This document shows positions 17,114-26,239 of a stretch of 64,000 nucleotides of DNA, piece after piece. The translations under genes and the position numbers were made by a program. Positions within the stretch are counted from its first letter, which is position 1, and each line of letters starts with the position of its first letter. The stretch is from assembly GCA_017394865.1 (NCBI GenBank), contig JAFPWT010000017.1:1-64000 (forward strand). Reading direction: 5' to 3'. The stretch is from Bacteroidales bacterium. GTDB taxonomy: Bacteria > Bacteroidota > Bacteroidia > Bacteroidales > F082. Under the pieces are notes generated by a model. The model searched no databases, was not told the origin of the DNA, and worked only from the letters and a program-made list of their open reading frames with translations.

Positions 17114-17143
17114 AAAAATGCCGCTCGATTGAGCGGCATTTTT
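17114..17143. terminator. Bidirectional terminator
   Basis: AAAAATGCCGCTC and GAGCGGCATTTTT form a perfect 13-bp stem with a 4-nt loop, between the convergent lipoprotein gene and decarboxylase beta-subunit gene. Confidence 0.92.
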
Positions 17144-17160
17144 TCTTGTACAAAGCGCGA

Positions 17161-18909
17161 TTACATCATCAGGAACGACATCATCACACCAGCTGCCACA
17201 GCGGAGCCGATGACGCCCGACACGTTCGGGGCCATAGCATGCATGAGCAGGTGGTTCGACGGGTCGTACTTCTGACCTTCCACTTCGACCACACGGGCGC
17301 TGTCAGGCACAGCCGAAACACCGGCGGCACCGATCATCGGGTTGATCTTCTCCTTCAGGAAGAGGTTCATCAACTTGGCACCCAGCAGACCGCCAGCGGT
17401 GGCCACGCAGAACGAAGCGGCACCGAGAGCGAAGATCTTGATGGAACTCGGGGTCAGGAACACGGAAGCCTGTGTGGAGGCACCCACGGTGAGACCCAAG
17501 ATGATGGTCACGATATCAATCAACGGGTTGGCAGCGGTGTTCTGCAGACGCTTCACCACGCCCGACTCCTTGATGATGTTACCGAAGAACAGCATACCCA
17601 GCAGCGGAAGAGCCGTGGGGCTGATGAAAGTAGTCAGGATGAGGCCTACGATGGGGAACATGATCTTTTCAGTCTTGTTCACCATGCGCGGAGCTTTCAT
17701 CTTGATCATACGCTCCTTCTTCGAAGTCAGCAGGCGGATGATAGGCGGCTGGATCACCGGCACCAGAGCCATGTAGGAATAGGCCGCAATGGCGATAGGT
17801 CCGATGAGGTTACGCGTGCCGTTTGTGCCGTTGGCCAAACGCGAAGAGAGGAAGATGGCGGTAGGACCATCAGCACCACCGATGATACCGATAGCGCCGG
17901 CCTCCTTCAGGTTGAAGCCAAGATACAGGGCACCGATGAAGGTGATGAACACGCCGAGTTGTGCAGCGGCGCCGAGGATCATCAGCTTGGGGTTGGCGAT
18001 AAGCGACGAGAAGTCAGTCATGGCGCCGATACCCAAGAAGATCAAAGGCGGATAAATACCCTTGGTCACGCCGAAATACAGGTAGTTCAACACACTGCCA
18101 TCTTGGTAAAGACCCGTCTGAAGGTTGGTCTCACCACCGGCAAACACTGAACCCAAGAACGCTTTCACCGACTCAAGTTGTGTAGTGTCAAACTGTTCAG
18201 CCAGATCTAATCCTTCAAGGTTCCTCAATGCGTCACTGAGCACCATATGATGGTCTTTCACTCCGTCAAACAAAGCGGTAAGCAATTGTTCCGCCGTCTC
18301 TTTACTGAGGAAATCCCCGTATTTATGCTGCCATAGATCAACATCAAACGAATTCACAAAAGCAATGGCTTCGTCTAGCGTGATGCCCGTCCCTTGGAAG
18401 AACGGGATGTTGCCGACGATGATACCTGTGCCAATCGGGATGAGCAGCATAGGCTCAAACTCAAATCGGATGGCAAGGAAGATGAAGAGGATACCTACCA
18501 AGATCATGATGAGGTTGCGCCAGCTGCAGTTTCTGAAGCCTGTGAGCAGCCAGAAGTTTCTCATGCCCTCACGGAACTGACTCTTGATGGTCGGATTCTC
18601 ATCAACTTTCTTTTCATGCTTGATCACTGGCTCTTTGTCTTCCAACACCGCAAGGCGTTTCTTGATCGAGTCCATCTCACTTGTCACCACCTCCGGGCTG
18701 TCTTCCACTTGAGATTCGTTGATGATGGTCTCGTCAACTTCGGAAGTTACCTGATCGTTGGAAGCCACCTGCTCGGTCTTTTCGAACGAATCGACGACCC
18801 GATTGTTGGCTCCCGGGACCATGGCCATAGCTGTGGTGAACAGGATCAGCACAGCCAGGGAGGCGAGGATGACGACAGGCCGTCTGTAAATACTTTTCTT
18901 CTTTAACAT
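17161..18909 (-). CDS. Sodium-pumping decarboxylase, beta subunit, with large insertion
   Basis: A 582-residue membrane subunit that couples decarboxylation of carboxybiotin to export of sodium ions (OadB/GcdB/MmdB family). The core signatures are intact: IYPPLIFLGIGAMTDFSSLIANP and GAIGIIGGADGPTAIFLSS, the sodium-binding region. It is much longer than the usual 375-435 residues. A 115-residue N-terminal extension includes a hydrophobic segment (12-30) and an acidic linker, and about 95 extra residues (177-272) lie between GNIPFFQGTGI and NYLYFGVTKG. It is the last gene of the mce-mmdA operon. Confidence 0.92.
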   Translation of the reverse strand: MLKKKSIYRRPVVILASLAVLILFTTAMAMVPGANNRVVDSFEKTEQVASNDQVTSEVDETIINESQVEDSPEVVTSEMDSIKKRLAVLEDKEPVIKHEKKVDENPTIKSQFREGMRNFWLLTGFRNCSWRNLIMILVGILFIFLAIRFEFEPMLLIPIGTGIIVGNIPFFQGTGITLDEAIAFVNSFDVDLWQHKYGDFLSKETAEQLLTALFDGVKDHHMVLSDALRNLEGLDLAEQFDTTQLESVKAFLGSVFAGGETNLQTGLYQDGSVLNYLYFGVTKGIYPPLIFLGIGAMTDFSSLIANPKLMILGAAAQLGVFITFIGALYLGFNLKEAGAIGIIGGADGPTAIFLSSRLANGTNGTRNLIGPIAIAAYSYMALVPVIQPPIIRLLTSKKERMIKMKAPRMVNKTEKIMFPIVGLILTTFISPTALPLLGMLFFGNIIKESGVVKRLQNTAANPLIDIVTIILGLTVGASTQASVFLTPSSIKIFALGAASFCVATAGGLLGAKLMNLFLKEKINPMIGAAGVSAVPDSARVVEVEGQKYDPSNHLLMHAMAPNVSGVIGSAVAAGVMMSFLMM

Positions 18910-18913
18910 GGCC

Positions 18914-19351
18914 TTATCCGATTACGATTAATGTATCACCTTGAAGCACATTGTCGCCCTGACGGCAGTTGATGGCGGTGATGGTACCGTCAGCTTCGGC
19001 CAGCAGGTTGTTTTCCATCTTCATGGCTTCGTACATGAGCAGCTTGTCGCCTTTCTTGACGGTGTCGCCTTGATGGACGAAGATTTGCATGATGGTTCCA
19101 GGAAGCGGGGCGGCCATCTTGTAGCCGGCACCACCTGCTGCGGCAGCCGGTTTCGGAGCGGCAGGAGCCGAACTCGATGCGGCAGGTTTGGCAGCAGGAC
19201 GGGCCACGGGAGCCACCACTGGAGCAGCTTGCTCTTCCATTTCCACTTGATATTCAGTGCCGTTCACATTGACCGTGGCGATGTTGCCTTCAATGTTCTG
19301 GACTTCAACTTCGTATGGTTTCCCACTAATGGTGAATTTGAATTTTTTCAT
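18914..19351 (-). CDS. Biotin carboxyl carrier subunit of the decarboxylase
   Basis: A 145-residue protein with an N-terminal beta domain, an Ala/Pro-rich flexible linker (about 43-75) and a biotinyl domain. The biotin lysine is K111 in EAMKMEN, followed by the symmetric second half GTITAINCRQGDNVLQGD. It carries CO2 from methylmalonyl-CoA at the transferase to the membrane beta subunit. Four bases separate its stop from the beta-subunit start, and twelve separate it from the gamma gene. Confidence 0.95.
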   Translation of the reverse strand: MKKFKFTISGKPYEVEVQNIEGNIATVNVNGTEYQVEMEEQAAPVVAPVARPAAKPAASSSAPAAPKPAAAAGGAGYKMAAPLPGTIMQIFVHQGDTVKKGDKLLMYEAMKMENNLLAEADGTITAINCRQGDNVLQGDTLIVIG

Positions 19352-19362
19352 AGTTGTTCGAT

Positions 19363-19734
19363 TTAACGTTTCCAGTGTCTTACTCCGTAGTTTTTATCGT
19401 TCCAAGAAGTTGCCCTTCTTTCGATGGTGATGACATTGCTTTCCTCATCGTGGAGGTTGGTCGAGAGGTACAGGGCCATACCGATAGCCGTGAGCACCTC
19501 AGGGGCAATCTCGCCTTCAGCCACTTTGACCGTAGGCTTCACCGTCACAGGCTTCACTTCCTTGATCTCGTTCTTCTTGGCGTCACGGCTCTTGAAATAG
19601 GCAGCCACGCCGCGGAAAAGCATCGAGAGGATGAAGAGGGCGATGATAACGATCAGGAAGCCAGCAATGGTGACGACCCAACCTTTGGTCTCGTCAGCAC
19701 CAGCCAACAATAATGTTATTTGTAACAGTTCCAT
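19363..19734 (-). CDS. Sodium-pumping decarboxylase, gamma (OadG-type) subunit
   Basis: A 123-residue protein with one N-terminal membrane helix (about 18-43, WVVTIAGFLIVIIALFILSM), a charged linker and a C-terminal tail ending in a conserved-looking helix and basic RHWKR. OadG-type subunits hold the transferase and beta subunits together and can bind zinc through the C-terminus. Position between the carboxyltransferase and biotin carrier genes supports the call. Confidence 0.85.
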   Translation of the reverse strand: MELLQITLLLAGADETKGWVVTIAGFLIVIIALFILSMLFRGVAAYFKSRDAKKNEIKEVKPVTVKPTVKVAEGEIAPEVLTAIGMALYLSTNLHDEESNVITIERRATSWNDKNYGVRHWKR

Positions 19735-19752
19735 CGTTTCAAAGATTTACGG

Positions 19753-21312
19753 TTACAGCGGGATATTTGAATGTTTCTTCTCGGGATTGGCCAGACGTTT
19801 GGTCTCGAGGGTACGCAGGGCGCGGATCACGCGGAAGCGGGTGTTGCGCGGCTCGATGACATCGTCGATGTAGCCGAACTTGGCAGCCTCGTAGGGGTTG
19901 GCGAACTTCTTGGTGTATTCATCCACCTTCTTGGCGACGAACTCAGCGCGCTCTTCGGGATTCTCAATCTCGGAGATCTTCTTGCCATCAAGCACCTCAA
20001 CAGCGCCGCTGGCACCCATCACGGCGATCTCAGCCGTCGGCCAAGCGTAGTTGACGTCGTTACGCAGCTGCTTGCAGCCCATCACGAGGTGAGAACCACC
20101 ATACGACTTGCGCAGGGTGACGGTGACCTTCGGCACGGTGGATTCGCCATAGGCATACAGCAACTTGGCGCCGTGGACGATGATACCGTTGTACTCTTGA
20201 CCAGTACCAGGCAGGAAGCCAGGGACGTCAACGAGGGTCACGATCGGGATGTTAAAGGCGTCGCAGAAACGGACAAAACGGGCACCCTTACGGGAGGCGT
20301 CGCAGTCGAGCACGCCAGCGAAGAAGGCCGGGTTGTTGGCCACGATACCCACCGGCATGCCGTCGAAGCGGGCGAAGCCGACAATGATGTTCTTGGCATA
20401 GTTCTTATGGATCTCCAAGAAGTCGCCATTGTCGACGATGGCGGTGATGATGTCACCCACATTGTAAGGCTTGTTCGGGTTGTCGGGGATAATCTGGTTG
20501 AGGGCGTCCTCCATACGGTCGATGGGGTCGTTGCACTCCATGATCGGAGGATTCTCCATATTGTTCTGCGGGATGAAGGAAATGAGTCTGCGGATGATGG
20601 CAAGACCTTCCTCCTCGCTCTCAGCGGCGAAGTGGGCCACGCCCGACTTCTGGCTGTGGATGCGGGCGCCGCCGAGGTCATCGGTGCTGACATCCTCGCC
20701 GATGACGGTCTTCACGACTTTCGGGCCGGTGAGGAACATGTAGCTGCCTGCATTGGTCATGATGATGAAGTCGGTAAGAGCCGGTGAGTACACAGCACCG
20801 CCGGCGCAGGGACCGAAGATGGCGGAGATTTGCGGGATGACACCCGAAGCGTTGATGTTGCGCTGGAAGATCTCAGCGTAGCCGGCGAGGGAACGTGAGC
20901 CCTCCTGAATACGGGCACCGCCCGAGTCGCAGATGCCGATGACGGGGGCGCCAACTTTCATGGCTTGATCCATCACCTTGCAGATCTTGAGCGACATGGT
21001 CTCACTCAAGGCACCACCGAACACGGTGAAGTCCTGAGCGTAAACGTAAACGACGCGGCCGTCGATGGTGCCGTGACCGGTGACGACGCCGTCGCCGAGG
21101 AACTGCTGCTTGTCGAGACCGAAATCGACGGTACGATGGGTCACGAACATGTCAGTCTCCTCAAAACTGCCTTCATCGAGCAGGATGGCGATGCGCTCGC
21201 GAGCCGTCATCTTACCCTTTGCATGCTGGGAGTCGATGCGCTTCTGGCCGCCACCGAGACGGGCCTCATTGCGTTTCTCCAGCAACTCTTGAATTTTCTG
21301 TTCGATTAACAT
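19753..21312 (-). CDS. mmdA: Methylmalonyl-CoA carboxyltransferase (decarboxylase alpha subunit)
   Basis: A 519-residue carboxyltransferase with two crotonase-like halves. The first half shows [22 protein letters not shown] and [13 protein letters not shown], with an acyl-CoA binding loop GGARIQEG; the second shows the [21 protein letters not shown] biotin-binding segment and [11 protein letters not shown]. It moves the carboxyl group of methylmalonyl-CoA to biotin. With the membrane subunits encoded downstream it is a methylmalonyl-CoA decarboxylase rather than a propionyl-CoA carboxylase. This is the last step of succinate-to-propionate fermentation that conserves energy as a sodium gradient. 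Confidence 0.93.
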   Translation of the reverse strand: MLIEQKIQELLEKRNEARLGGGQKRIDSQHAKGKMTARERIAILLDEGSFEETDMFVTHRTVDFGLDKQQFLGDGVVTGHGTIDGRVVYVYAQDFTVFGGALSETMSLKICKVMDQAMKVGAPVIGICDSGGARIQEGSRSLAGYAEIFQRNINASGVIPQISAIFGPCAGGAVYSPALTDFIIMTNAGSYMFLTGPKVVKTVIGEDVSTDDLGGARIHSQKSGVAHFAAESEEEGLAIIRRLISFIPQNNMENPPIMECNDPIDRMEDALNQIIPDNPNKPYNVGDIITAIVDNGDFLEIHKNYAKNIIVGFARFDGMPVGIVANNPAFFAGVLDCDASRKGARFVRFCDAFNIPIVTLVDVPGFLPGTGQEYNGIIVHGAKLLYAYGESTVPKVTVTLRKSYGGSHLVMGCKQLRNDVNYAWPTAEIAVMGASGAVEVLDGKKISEIENPEERAEFVAKKVDEYTKKFANPYEAAKFGYIDDVIEPRNTRFRVIRALRTLETKRLANPEKKHSNIPL

Positions 21313-21322
21313 GATGTATGGT

Positions 21323-21739
21323 TTATTTGTTCTTGTTTTCGCAAAGTTCAGTCAACACGCCAAAGGTGGATTTGGGGTGCAGGAAAGCGATGCTCAGGCC
21401 CTCGGCGCCGCCGCGCGGAGCCTGGTCGATCAAACGGATGCCTGCCTCTTTGGCCTCGGCAAGCTGGTTTTCAATGCCCTCGACGGCAAAAGCAATGTGG
21501 TGCATGCCACCCTTGCCGTTGTTCTTCTCAATAAAGGCGGCGATGGTGCTCTCAGGGCTGGTGGGCTCGAGCAGCTCGATCTTGGTCTGACCGCAACGCA
21601 GGAAGGCGGTTCTCACCTTCTGGTCGGCGACCTCCTCGATGGCATAGCATTTAGTGCCCAAAAGGGTCTCAAAAAACGGGATGGAATCTTCCAAGCTGAC
21701 AACAGCGATTCCAATGTGTTCAATGTGAGTAGGATTCAT
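21323..21739 (-). CDS. mce: Methylmalonyl-CoA epimerase
   Basis: A 138-residue VOC-fold metalloenzyme that interconverts the (R) and (S) forms of methylmalonyl-CoA. The N-terminal [11 protein letters not shown] and the second-module [13 protein letters not shown] supply histidine ligands, and KIELLEP and GVLTEL supply the glutamates. It is first in the operon, 10 bases before mmdA, and feeds the (S)-isomer made by the epimerase directly to the decarboxylase. The mutase is not in the window. Confidence 0.95.
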   Translation of the reverse strand: MNPTHIEHIGIAVVSLEDSIPFFETLLGTKCYAIEEVADQKVRTAFLRCGQTKIELLEPTSPESTIAAFIEKNNGKGGMHHIAFAVEGIENQLAEAKEAGIRLIDQAPRGGAEGLSIAFLHPKSTFGVLTELCENKNK

Positions 21740-21783
21740 GGTATATACGAAAATTAATTAATGATATTGTTTCTTTTATTTCT

Positions 21784-22296
21784 TTAATACATTTCTTCCA
21801 ACAAAGAATCTAAATCAAGCGAATCATACAATGAGCCTCCCAAAAAGACCATCACCACGATGACATAGATGACGATTGACACGAGCGAGAGCACCAAACC
21901 AACAATGGCCAGTGCCTTGGGACGTTTGAATACGCCTATAAACGAGAACAACAGTCCAAGGAACCACAGAATGCCATGAACAAACGGAACCCAGCAAAAA
22001 ACAATTCCTATAATGGTCAAAACAAAGCCCGCCGTGCCAATACCATTACGCTTGCGAGGCTCTGGCTGAGGTTGAACGTATTGCGGCTGCTGGTAATAGG
22101 GTTGTTGCGGCTGTTGATAATACGGCTGCTGAGGCTGTTGGTAATAGGGTTGTTGTGGCTGCTGCGGTTGCTGATAGTACGGCTGTTGAGGTTGCTGGTA
22201 GTACGGCTGTTGAGGCTGCTGACCATACTGTTGGCCATATTGCTGACCGTACTGCTGCTGGTTAGGATACTGCTGGTTGTCGTTGTAATCGCTCAT
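21784..22296 (-). CDS. PQ-rich membrane protein (DUF4190-like)
   Basis: A 170-residue protein whose first 75 residues are a repeat of Gln, Pro and Tyr (units like QQPQQPYY, seven or more), followed by a basic RKRNG and a membrane domain with three hydrophobic segments (about 85-160). The membrane part resembles DUF4190-type modules with a glycine-rich first helix (GTAGFVLTIIGIVF). Cytoplasmic low-complexity tails on such modules are common, and the role is unknown. It has its own promoter (22341-22370). Confidence 0.7.
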   Translation of the reverse strand: MSDYNDNQQYPNQQQYGQQYGQQYGQQPQQPYYQQPQQPYYQQPQQPQQPYYQQPQQPYYQQPQQPYYQQPQYVQPQPEPRKRNGIGTAGFVLTIIGIVFCWVPFVHGILWFLGLLFSFIGVFKRPKALAIVGLVLSLVSIVIYVIVVMVFLGGSLYDSLDLDSLLEEMY

Positions 22297-22340
22297 ATTG
22301 TTTTTTATTTAAATTATAAACACGTTTTTTTAAAACGGTG

Positions 22341-22370
22341 CAAAGGTACGAACATTTTTCGGGATTCCAA
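22341..22370 (-). promoter_or_regulatory. Promoter of the PQ-rich protein gene
   Basis: On the minus strand TTG (22368-22370), a 19-nt spacer and TACCTTTG (22341-22348). It is one of the clearest promoters in the window. Confidence 0.75.
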
Positions 22371-22383
22371 ATTGAAAATCACA

Positions 22384-23385
22384 CTATTTGTTGTACATAT
22401 CTTCAATGATTTGCCAACCCACGCAGGAGCCAAAATGATCGGGGTCGGAAAAATTGTTGTAATCCGCTGTAAATTCATTCTTTCCGGAATAATCGAAGAC
22501 CCTGTCGCTACCGAAAATCTCCCACAACAGCTCCAAGTCCTTAGGATTGATGGCAGGATGCGTATAGCAATAAGCCGGGGAAACCACAATCCTGTAATCC
22601 GTGTGATGTTTGTCAAAAACACTTTTGATGTGAATCAATTGACGTCGAAAAGCCTCATCAATCAAGGGATCGCTCACCTTCAAATCATTATCCGACAAGT
22701 TTTCGATTTGCTTCAGAAAACTCGCCTTGCTTATGGCCGAACAATTCGACAGACTGTCTTTTTGAGGTTGAACAGCGATGTCGGCATACTGGTTTTCCTT
22801 TCCCCAGTCATTGCTGACCGTATCTGTGGGAAACACCGCCCGCGCAGGTCGAAAAGACTCCCTGATGGAAGAAATCCATTTAGAAGGTTTTAATATAAAA
22901 CCGCTAAATAAAATAGCTTGAAAAGCCGGTTTTGACTGTCCCGAAAATTGATAATGCTTGATGGACAAAACTTTCTTTGGCAATTGTTCTTCGGAAAAAC
23001 TTCCCGGGATGTCCAACATGACAATGGCATGGTCTATGTCGTTCCTGTTTTTGTCGATATAGTTGATTTTTTGCTCGATGCCTGTCAGCGACTCGCTCCA
23101 GGCCTGGAACATGTATGGTCTTGCATCCCCAGGAAGATAGTGTTTCCAATGGTAGGAATTGAATCCACAACAGCGGGAACTCCCGAAAATAAAGGCATTG
23201 TAATGGTATTGGGGATCGTTCCGCAAGAACAATTCCGATGATAGGTAGTCACGATTGGTCTCATCAAAGTATTGCAAGCTGAATGGACGCAAAGTTTTAA
23301 ACGGATCTGTAACTAAATACACAACCAATAAAACAATGATAGGAAGGCAAACAAACGATACTATTCTAATCAGGAACCTTTTCAT
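22384..23385 (-). CDS. AlgJ/DltD-like partner of the MBOAT acyltransferase
   Basis: A 333-residue protein with one N-terminal membrane helix (about 5-25) and an extracytoplasmic SGNH-hydrolase-like domain. FIFGSSRC near residue 70 fits the catalytic serine block and SDPDHFG near the C-terminus fits the DxxH block. Such partners transfer or remove acyl groups on exported polysaccharide with a DltB/AlgI-type membrane protein, and that gene lies directly upstream with two bases between. ATG 23385 is chosen; an in-frame TTG at 23391 overlaps the MBOAT stop codon. The polymer modified is not indicated. Confidence 0.75.
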   Translation of the reverse strand: MKRFLIRIVSFVCLPIIVLLVVYLVTDPFKTLRPFSLQYFDETNRDYLSSELFLRNDPQYHYNAFIFGSSRCCGFNSYHWKHYLPGDARPYMFQAWSESLTGIEQKINYIDKNRNDIDHAIVMLDIPGSFSEEQLPKKVLSIKHYQFSGQSKPAFQAILFSGFILKPSKWISSIRESFRPARAVFPTDTVSNDWGKENQYADIAVQPQKDSLSNCSAISKASFLKQIENLSDNDLKVSDPLIDEAFRRQLIHIKSVFDKHHTDYRIVVSPAYCYTHPAINPKDLELLWEIFGSDRVFDYSGKNEFTADYNNFSDPDHFGSCVGWQIIEDMYNK

Positions 23386-23387
23386 CG

Positions 23388-24839
23388 TCAAAATTGAAAA
23401 TAGATAAACGATTGACTATTGCCAGCAAACTCCAACATAATCAAAACCATCAACATACTACAAGTCCAGGTCAGCCACGACGGCATCTTTGCGCCATACT
23501 GAAGGGCATGTTCCTTTTTCCGGGCAAACCACTCGACGACCAACAGCAACGCCACCAGAAACAAAGTCTTCTTTGTCCCAACATATAGGAAAGGCGCACT
23601 GAACAGACTGGCATTGCAAATCCCACCAACATATTCCCAAGCCTGTCCGATGCTGTCGGCTCGAAAGATTATCCACCCGACCACCACCAAGACAAACGTC
23701 AGAAGCATCTGTCCTGTTTCTTTCCATGTCGGCAGTATTCGTCCCTCGGCCACCTGGTTGGTAAACTTTCTGTTCTTGCCTGTCAGAATGAGAGGCAGGA
23801 ACAGCAGGGCGTGGTACGCTCCCCAAGCAATGAAGGTCCAGTTGGCGCCATGCCAAAAGCCGCTCACAAGAAAGATGATGAACGTGTTTCTGACAATTTT
23901 CGCCTTTGACACACGGCTGCCGCCCAAAGGAATGTAAACATAATCCCTGAACCATGTCGTAAGCGAGATGTGCCATCTGCGCCAGAACTCCGCGATGTCA
24001 CGGCTGAAATAGGGTAGGTTGAAGTTGCGCATCAGCTTGATCCCGAATAACTTGGCCGTTCCAATAGCAATATCTGAATAGCCTGAGAAGTCGCCATAGA
24101 TCTGGAAGGTAAAGAAGACGGCGGCAAGCAACAGGGTGCTCCCACTATGGTTCGCGTAGGTCGAAAACACCTGGTCCACGTACACCGCGCAGTTGTCGGC
24201 CACCACGATCTTCTTGAACAGTCCCCAAAGTATCTGGCGCAAGCCGTCAACGGCGGTGTCGTAGTTGAACTCGCGCTTCTTCAAGAACTGGGGCAAAAGG
24301 TTGGTCGCCCGTTCAATGGGACCCGCCACCAGCTGCGGAAAGAAGGAAATATAGGCAAAAAAGGCGATGACATCCTTGGTGGGTTCGATCTTGCCGCGAT
24401 AGACGTCGATGGAATAGCTCAAGGCCTGGAAGGTATAGAACGAGATGCCCACCGGGAGGATCACCTTTAACAACAGGCCGTTTGTGGAGAAGTGAAACAG
24501 TTTGGCGAACTCGACAACGAAGAAGTCGTAGTATTTGAAAAGGGCAAGGATGCCCAAGTTGAGGACAATGTTCAGCCACATCCAAGTCTTGGCCGTTTTC
24601 TTCGATCCAGCCTTCCCTATCAGCAATCCGCTTCCCCACGAGCAGAGCGAGGTGAGGGCGATGAGCAGCAGGAAGCGCCAGTCCCACCAGCCGTAGAAGA
24701 CATAACTCGCAACCACAACAAAGGCATTCTGCCAACGCAATTGGCTCTTCGACCGACTGATAAAGCGGTCGAAGACAAACCAATAGAGCAGGAACACCAA
24801 CGGCAGAAATACTGCGAATTGGATGGAGTTGAAAAGCAT
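23388..24839 (-). CDS. MBOAT-family membrane O-acyltransferase
   Basis: A 483-residue protein with about eleven membrane segments of the AlgI/DltB type. The family landmarks are visible: QFAVFLPLVFLLYW at the start, SYVFYGWWDWRFLLL, GFSFYTFQALSYSIDVYRG-like segment (GISFYTFQALSYSIDVYRG), DIAEFWRRWHISLTTWFRDYVY and the catalytic histidine in SGFWHGANWTFIAWG. These enzymes move an acyl group across the membrane to a polysaccharide or teichoic acid. It follows gatD by only three bases, so it appears to share the gatE-gatD transcript, although no functional link is known. Confidence 0.92.
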   Translation of the reverse strand: MLFNSIQFAVFLPLVFLLYWFVFDRFISRSKSQLRWQNAFVVVASYVFYGWWDWRFLLLIALTSLCSWGSGLLIGKAGSKKTAKTWMWLNIVLNLGILALFKYYDFFVVEFAKLFHFSTNGLLLKVILPVGISFYTFQALSYSIDVYRGKIEPTKDVIAFFAYISFFPQLVAGPIERATNLLPQFLKKREFNYDTAVDGLRQILWGLFKKIVVADNCAVYVDQVFSTYANHSGSTLLLAAVFFTFQIYGDFSGYSDIAIGTAKLFGIKLMRNFNLPYFSRDIAEFWRRWHISLTTWFRDYVYIPLGGSRVSKAKIVRNTFIIFLVSGFWHGANWTFIAWGAYHALLFLPLILTGKNRKFTNQVAEGRILPTWKETGQMLLTFVLVVVGWIIFRADSIGQAWEYVGGICNASLFSAPFLYVGTKKTLFLVALLLVVEWFARKKEHALQYGAKMPSWLTWTCSMLMVLIMLEFAGNSQSFIYFQF

Positions 24840-24842
24840 GTA

Positions 24843-26231
24843 TTATTTATGTACTTTCCTGATGAATTCTTCCACCTCAGGCACGCCGCCTTGGTAGACG
24901 AGGTAGCCGTTGTAAGGTTCACGCGGGGTAATCTCGCTGTTGATGGGAGTAAGCATGATCTTCTTCACCTCTTCCCTATCGTGCGTCTGTCCCAAAGCCC
25001 AGCCCAGCTTGATGTAGGCGGTCTCAGCGAGCATGTTGCCTGCCGGAATGATGCCACGGTCCATCAGGTCGCGGCCGGTGTCGTAGACGAACATGTGAGC
25101 GTAACCCCAGATGGTCTGCACGCACATATACTGGTGCACGCCCTTGTCGGTGGCACGCTGGATGGCGTCGAACATGCCACGGTTGACGTGACCCAGTCCG
25201 GTGCCGTCCCAGATGATGCCCTGATAGCCGTTGTCGACCAGTGCGTCGAGCACATCGGGTTTCATGCCGGGATAGTAGTAGAGGATGGCCACTCTATCAT
25301 CAAAGGTCGGGACAATCTTCACGTCACGGTCTTTGCGGCGGTGGTTGTATTCATCCTTGATGGGCACCACGCCGCGTTTGCGGTCGACAGTAGCCACGGG
25401 GGTATCACCGATGGTGCGGAAGGTGCTACGGTAGCTAGAGTGCATCTTACGCACACGGGTGCCACGATGCAGGAAGCCGTATTCGTCGGAGGTGGGGCCA
25501 AACATGCAGACCATTACCTCGGCCACGTCGCCGTGACCGGCAGCGGTCATGGCGTGCATCAGGTTCAGCGCGGCGTCCGATGACGGACGGTCCGATGAAC
25601 GTTGCGAACCGACCAGCACGACGGGGACGGGCAGGTTCTGGCACATGAAGGTCAGGGCGGCGGCAGTGTGGGCGAGGGTGTCGGTTCCGTGGCCGATCAC
25701 GATGCCTTCGATGCCGTTTTGGATCTCCTCGCCGATCTTCTTGGCCAGGGCGATGTATTCTTTGGGTGACATGTTCTCAGAGAACACGGCGAACACCTTC
25801 TCGGTATCGAGGTTGCAGATGTCAGCCAGCTCCGGCACGGCGCCGTAGAGCTCGCCAGGCGAGAAGGCGGGGATGACCGCACCTGTGCGGTAATCCAGGC
25901 GGGACGCAATCGTTCCGCCCGTGCCGAGCAGCTTTACGTGAGGAAGCCCCTCGGTGTAGGGAAATTCCTTTTCAGGAATATGGTAATTGGCTTTCTTGTA
26001 GTCGGTCTCGACCATGCCCGTGATGGTGCTGATGTCGACGCCGATGTTATAGCCCGTGTTGACCTTCATCACAATATGTTGGTCGTCCTGGAAGGCGGCA
26101 CGAGGCAGGATGGTGCCTTTGAAGAGGCCGCCCGTGGTCTGGCATTCGGCCTGGCTCCATACGCGGCAGTTATATTTCTTGAGCACCTCAAGCGAGGCAC
26201 CCCAATATCCTTGGAAAAAATCTTCAGCCAT
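24843..26231 (-). CDS. gatD: Glu-tRNA(Gln) amidotransferase subunit D (archaeal type)
   Basis: A 462-residue asparaginase-type glutaminase that supplies ammonia to GatE. An N-terminal SH3-like domain (about 1-80) precedes the asparaginase domain with GTGGTIASR near residue 103, which carries the first catalytic threonine, and the GHGTDT block near 180; VLVGSQRSSDRPSSDAALNL follows. The N-terminal domain, the length and the adjacent gatE separate it from ordinary asparaginase. GatDE is the tRNA-dependent glutamine pathway of Archaea. Its stop is three bases before the MBOAT gene and its start nine bases behind gatE. Confidence 0.92.
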   Translation of the reverse strand: MAEDFFQGYWGASLEVLKKYNCRVWSQAECQTTGGLFKGTILPRAAFQDDQHIVMKVNTGYNIGVDISTITGMVETDYKKANYHIPEKEFPYTEGLPHVKLLGTGGTIASRLDYRTGAVIPAFSPGELYGAVPELADICNLDTEKVFAVFSENMSPKEYIALAKKIGEEIQNGIEGIVIGHGTDTLAHTAAALTFMCQNLPVPVVLVGSQRSSDRPSSDAALNLMHAMTAAGHGDVAEVMVCMFGPTSDEYGFLHRGTRVRKMHSSYRSTFRTIGDTPVATVDRKRGVVPIKDEYNHRRKDRDVKIVPTFDDRVAILYYYPGMKPDVLDALVDNGYQGIIWDGTGLGHVNRGMFDAIQRATDKGVHQYMCVQTIWGYAHMFVYDTGRDLMDRGIIPAGNMLAETAYIKLGWALGQTHDREEVKKIMLTPINSEITPREPYNGYLVYQGGVPEVEEFIRKVHK

Positions 26232-26239
26232 AATCTTCT

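Noticed and set aside
22060-22290. Short regular DNA repeats that could pass for a CRISPR-like array
   Set aside because: They are in frame and encode the Gln-Pro-Tyr repeats of a membrane protein; there are no unique spacers and no cas genes.
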